A stretch of DNA of 64,000 nt, from assembly GCA_024401645.1 (NCBI GenBank), contig JAKSKR010000005.1:1-64000 (forward strand), read 5' to 3'. The notes beneath the pieces were generated by a model. That model saw only the letters and a program-made list of their open reading frames with translations, made no database searches and was not told the origin of the DNA. The translations under genes were made by a program, and so were the position numbers. Shown one piece after another: positions 60,907 through 64,000 of the stretch. The stretch comes from Paludibacteraceae bacterium. GTDB taxonomy: Bacteria; Bacteroidota; Bacteroidia; Bacteroidales; Paludibacteraceae. Positions within the stretch are counted from its first letter, which is position 1. Each line of letters starts with the position of its first letter.

Positions 60907-61758
60907 ATGAAAAACGGACTAGTGTTAGAAGGTGGTGGTTTACGTGGTCTTTTCTCTTCTGGCGTCATGGACGTCATGATGGAAAACGGCATTAAACCCG
61001 ACGGCATTATTGGAGTTTCGGCAGGAGCAACCTTTGGCTGCAACTACAAGTCGAATCAACCTGGTCGTGCACTACGCTACAACATCGACTTTAAAGACGA
61101 TCCGCGTTTCATGGGTTTTAGAACCTTGCTGAAAACGGGCGACCTTGTCAGCAACGAATTCAGTTACCACATTCTGCCACGCGAACTCGACGTCTTCGAC
61201 AACGAGACCTACACCAACAACCCTATGGAGTTTTACGTGGTGTGCACCAATGTTGAAACGGGCGAAGCGGTTTACAAAAAGATTGACACGATGGACGACC
61301 ACAACCTAGACTGGTTAAGGGCATCGGCCTCACTTCCTGCCTTATCGCGTCCCGTAAAGATTGATGGCTATACCCTACTTGATGGGGGCATGGCCGATTC
61401 CATCCCTCTAGCCTATTTTCAGGGGAAAGGTTACGAACGAAACATCGTCATCTTAACCCAACCTCTCGGTTTCAGGAAGAAGAAGCCGAGCATAATGCCA
61501 ATTATGAAGTTCCTGCTGCGCAAGACTCCGGTTGTTGCCGATGCTTTAGCTAAAAGACATATCATGTATAACAAGGAACTCGACTACATTGCCGAACAGG
61601 CAAAAATTGGCAACACCATGCTTATCTATCCCGACATTGAGTTGCCTATTGGACGCATTGAAATGAATGCCGACAAGATGCGCAACGTTTATAACATGGG
61701 CAGAAAAGTAGGCGAAGAAAAACTCAACGCCATTAAAGCCTTCTACAACCTAGGTTAA
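60907..61758 (+). CDS. Patatin-like phospholipase
   Basis: A 283-residue cytoplasmic patatin-family hydrolase. The oxyanion loop is GGGLRG (residues 9-14), the nucleophile S38 lies in GVSAG, and the catalytic Asp is in LLDGGMADSIP (about 158). No signal peptide. Proteins of this short form (like YjjU of enteric bacteria) cleave acyl esters of lipids; the physiological substrate is not known. It meets the next gene tail to tail, with the two stop codons overlapping by four bases. Confidence 0.93.
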   Translation: MKNGLVLEGGGLRGLFSSGVMDVMMENGIKPDGIIGVSAGATFGCNYKSNQPGRALRYNIDFKDDPRFMGFRTLLKTGDLVSNEFSYHILPRELDVFDNETYTNNPMEFYVVCTNVETGEAVYKKIDTMDDHNLDWLRASASLPALSRPVKIDGYTLLDGGMADSIPLAYFQGKGYERNIVILTQPLGFRKKKPSIMPIMKFLLRKTPVVADALAKRHIMYNKELDYIAEQAKIGNTMLIYPDIELPIGRIEMNADKMRNVYNMGRKVGEEKLNAIKAFYNLG

Positions 61759-63950
61759 CGTATCACAATCTTTCGAGTGGTAGTTCTATCGCCATTCACC
61801 TCGAGCATATAAACGCCAGGTCGGAACTTTTTCAGATTGATTGTCATCTTCTTGTTGTGCATTTTTCCATATACGGCTACGGCGTGTCCGTTAGCATTGA
61901 ACAACCTAGCCATCGACACAACTTTTGTGCCATCAATCGTCAGCTCGTCGCCTGTCACCTTTATGTCGAAGTCATCTGCTTGCACCAAATTATGGGCAGT
62001 TTCCTGCACGCCACTCACCTTAATTGCCTTAGCCGCACAGTAGTTGCCACTAGTCACCCTCCAATTGTAGAAATAGAGGTACCACTTGTTCATCCAAGCC
62101 TTACCACAGCCCGTTATGTCAATAACCCCATCAATGCTGTATGGGTATGAAATATCGGCATCGGTATGCGAATGGAAGAACTGGCCGGTCGAGCCTGCGG
62201 CATCTATATGGTAATGTCCCTTGGGCAGATTCAACTCTATTGGCAAGCGTTCTTCCATTCCCCCGCGCAAATCGTAGTAAGTCTTGCAGAAAACCAGTAA
62301 GCCGTTGTCTTCGTTAGTGATGCGGATAACTACATCCATCGGCTCACTTGGGTAAACCGAAAGCGAATCGAGTGTCAAGTCGCGCTTAACCACAAACTGC
62401 ACGTTTTCATCTTCGGTAGCGGTGCGGTGATACATGTTCTCGCTCAAAGCCTTCTTACCCACCAATCCATTTACGCCGTTGCCATCTTTCACATAAACAT
62501 AATTTACACCTTCGTCTACCTTTACGGCATACGTTTCCGCATTTACAGGAGCATCGTCAAGAGACTTATACCAATCGTAAGTTCCCTCATTTTCAGGCGT
62601 TAGAACCACCTCATCACCAACCTTGCCTTCCACATCGGCAATAGAGATAAGCCCCGAAGTCACTTTTGTTGTAGCTTCTGCCGGCATACATTCGCCAGCA
62701 CTTACCAACACCGTGTAAACACCCGGTGCATTCACCAGCAGAGTGGAATTGTTTTCACCTGCCATCACCACACCATCCTTTGTCCATTGGCAGTCGGCCG
62801 TAGCATCCGCCCCACAGTCAAGGGTTACGAACGATTGACTGCATAAGTTTACCGTTTCTGGCAAAGACAAATTAGGTTGAGTGGTCACTTCCACCGTATC
62901 AGAAGTCACACAGCGTCCACTATCGGCAACCACCACATACGTACCAGTGTTTTTCACCTCCAGTTCATCTGAATTGTCGTTCAGCATTTTTCCGTTGAAG
63001 TACCAACGTAAGCCATATTCCTTGGGCAGGTTTGCCTTTAACACTACAGGACCATTAGCATGGCACAAGGCCACATCGTTTCCCAACGACGGTTTCCTAC
63101 ACTTTTGCTGGCAGACATCGACATAAGTGGTACCGACACAAAAATCGTCAAAGTAGGTATAACAGGTATCTATTGGGCACCATGTTTCATCGTCGCCACC
63201 ATGGAAAGTCGAAATATAGAGTTTGTCTATCTTATCGCCATTCGTAGTGAACTGGCAGCCTTCCAAAAAGAGGACCTCTTCTCCATTGGCCCACACCTGC
63301 ACCTCGCCATCGGCTACGGTTGGGGCAGAATTCATCTTAACACGTTGGGCAAGGTGTATCCACTCACCAGGACGCACACGCACCGGAGTTCCATCTTTGT
63401 GGTAGAGTTGGAAATCGACACCCGAATGGGCCATATCGTACAGGTAAAGGCCTATGCGTCCTCCCGTTCGCCACATGTAACGGGTTGTCCAACCATTGGT
63501 ACCATCGCACTTTCGCAGTCCCGAACAGTTGTCACCGCCAGCCAAGCCCGGCAACTTACCACCGTAATTGGAAGTTCCCCACGTAAAGTTTTCTGAAAAG
63601 CGTACCGAATAGCTCATATAGGCTTCTGGCCTTGGTTCCATAAGCAATGGCACCTGACAACCCGAATTAGCTGGGCCGAATTCGCCCTTCGGATACATCA
63701 CCTTAAGCGATTTCGTTCCAGAAACAGAACAGCTATTCGTCAGCTCGGTTCTTTTTTCCAAGCCATTATCCCATGTTCCCGTCACAAAGCCATCGGCCTG
63801 CCACTGTGGACGCGAATAGGCGGTTCCATCTTCTGCATTCTCGAAGTTGGTCGACATCAGCATTTCGGCAGATGCACCACACGTCAGCATAAACCAACCG
63901 AGGGTTAGGGCTACCCTTTTCAGTATTTGTTCAAGATTTTTTCCTTTCAT
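61755..63950 (-). CDS. Secreted PL14-like polysaccharide lyase with Ig-like domains and T9SS tail
   Basis: A 731-residue protein. Signal peptide 1-28. Residues about 30-275 form a concanavalin-like beta jelly-roll of the PL14 type: GGKLPGLAGGDNCSG, GWTTRYMWR, YLYDMAHSG, PGEWIHLAQRVKMN and the closing STFHGGDDETWCPIDTCYTYFDDF. Ig-like domains follow from about 290 (CQWTKDGVVMAGENNSTLLVNAPGVYTVLVS), then a beta domain. A T9SS tail closes it (ARLFNANGHAVAVYG ... FRPGVYMLEVNG). PL14 members cleave alginate or glucuronan; the substrate here is not fixed. The start codon lies five bases after the -7 box, so the mRNA may be leaderless. Confidence 0.75.
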   Translation of the reverse strand: MKGKNLEQILKRVALTLGWFMLTCGASAEMLMSTNFENAEDGTAYSRPQWQADGFVTGTWDNGLEKRTELTNSCSVSGTKSLKVMYPKGEFGPANSGCQVPLLMEPRPEAYMSYSVRFSENFTWGTSNYGGKLPGLAGGDNCSGLRKCDGTNGWTTRYMWRTGGRIGLYLYDMAHSGVDFQLYHKDGTPVRVRPGEWIHLAQRVKMNSAPTVADGEVQVWANGEEVLFLEGCQFTTNGDKIDKLYISTFHGGDDETWCPIDTCYTYFDDFCVGTTYVDVCQQKCRKPSLGNDVALCHANGPVVLKANLPKEYGLRWYFNGKMLNDNSDELEVKNTGTYVVVADSGRCVTSDTVEVTTQPNLSLPETVNLCSQSFVTLDCGADATADCQWTKDGVVMAGENNSTLLVNAPGVYTVLVSAGECMPAEATTKVTSGLISIADVEGKVGDEVVLTPENEGTYDWYKSLDDAPVNAETYAVKVDEGVNYVYVKDGNGVNGLVGKKALSENMYHRTATEDENVQFVVKRDLTLDSLSVYPSEPMDVVIRITNEDNGLLVFCKTYYDLRGGMEERLPIELNLPKGHYHIDAAGSTGQFFHSHTDADISYPYSIDGVIDITGCGKAWMNKWYLYFYNWRVTSGNYCAAKAIKVSGVQETAHNLVQADDFDIKVTGDELTIDGTKVVSMARLFNANGHAVAVYGKMHNKKMTINLKKFRPGVYMLEVNGDRTTTRKIVIR

Positions 63951-63955
63951 AATAC

Positions 63956-63963
63956 CAAAGATA
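63956..63963 (-). promoter_or_regulatory. -7 box directly before the PL14-like start codon
   Basis: TATCTTTG on the minus strand; only five bases separate it from the ATG at 63950. Confidence 0.55.
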
Positions 63964-63971
63964 AAAAGAAA

Positions 63972-63999
63972 AACCGTTGGTCTTTTACAACCAACGGTT
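63972..63999 (-). terminator. Terminator of a gene beyond the right edge
   Basis: A ten-base stem, AACCGTTGGT with ACCAACGGTT and an eight-base loop, with a T-run on the minus strand. It would end a minus-strand gene lying past 64000. Confidence 0.7.
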
Positions 64000-64000
64000 A

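Overview
The window comes from a member of the order Bacteroidales (phylum Bacteroidota); the genus cannot be fixed from this sequence. The evidence is consistent: at least nineteen genes carry an exact TAnnTTTG -7 box upstream, several secreted proteins end in type IX secretion (T9SS)-type sorting tails, and there are TonB-dependent receptors, a DUF4249 lipoprotein, BspA-like leucine-rich repeats, FISUMP (Fib_succ_major) domains, Sel1 repeats and the AAA-ATPase/PD-(D/E)XK proteins typical of this order. No rRNA, tRNA, CRISPR array, integrase or transposase of a classical insertion sequence was seen.

Layout. 1-6 kb: a Sel1 protein (cut by the left edge), a BspA/FISUMP surface protein, and an 885-bp near-perfect duplication carrying a short-chain dehydrogenase (SDR), with a small membrane protein between the copies. 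6-10.4 kb: a Sel1-led protein of unknown role and an MscS-type channel. 10.4-17.4 kb: a GC-rich three-gene phage-derived cassette (terminase large subunit, portal, a large virion-type protein) with no capsid or integration genes. 17.6-20.3 kb: three small or unrecognised plus-strand genes. 20.4-27.3 kb: a tight minus-strand operon with three dynamin-like GTPases and a membrane coiled-coil protein. 27.3-30.5 kb: small orphan genes, an acyl-carrier-like protein, a sigma-54 promoter and a GH108 lysozyme. 30.6-34.5 kb: a lipoprotein serpin, a GH39-like/CBM6 enzyme, and a second sigma-54 promoter driving a very short transcription unit. 34.5-37.7 kb: an MqsR-like/Panacea-type toxin-antitoxin pair and an AAA-ATPase/PDDEXK protein flanked by 42-bp direct repeats. 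37.9-47.7 kb: an AT-rich minus-strand array of TIR-domain genes (four long ones plus a fragment), a two-TM RCK channel with a C-terminal RyR domain, and two large membrane/coiled-coil proteins. 48.5-64 kb: mostly housekeeping and secretion genes (GH5-like/HYR protein, GH25 lysozyme, argS, Rpn-type nuclease, two TonB receptors, DUF4249, patatin, PL14-like protein).

The best candidates for an undescribed system are the TIR/RyR-channel array (signal-producing TIR proteins with different C-terminal domains beside a gated channel, one TIR-Sel1 gene split exactly at an A_AAA_AAA slippery heptamer), the triple dynamin-like operon, the domesticated-looking terminase/portal cassette, and the sigma-54-driven mini-transcript that could encode only a 10-residue peptide. 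Calls rest on reading motifs by eye; no database search was possible.
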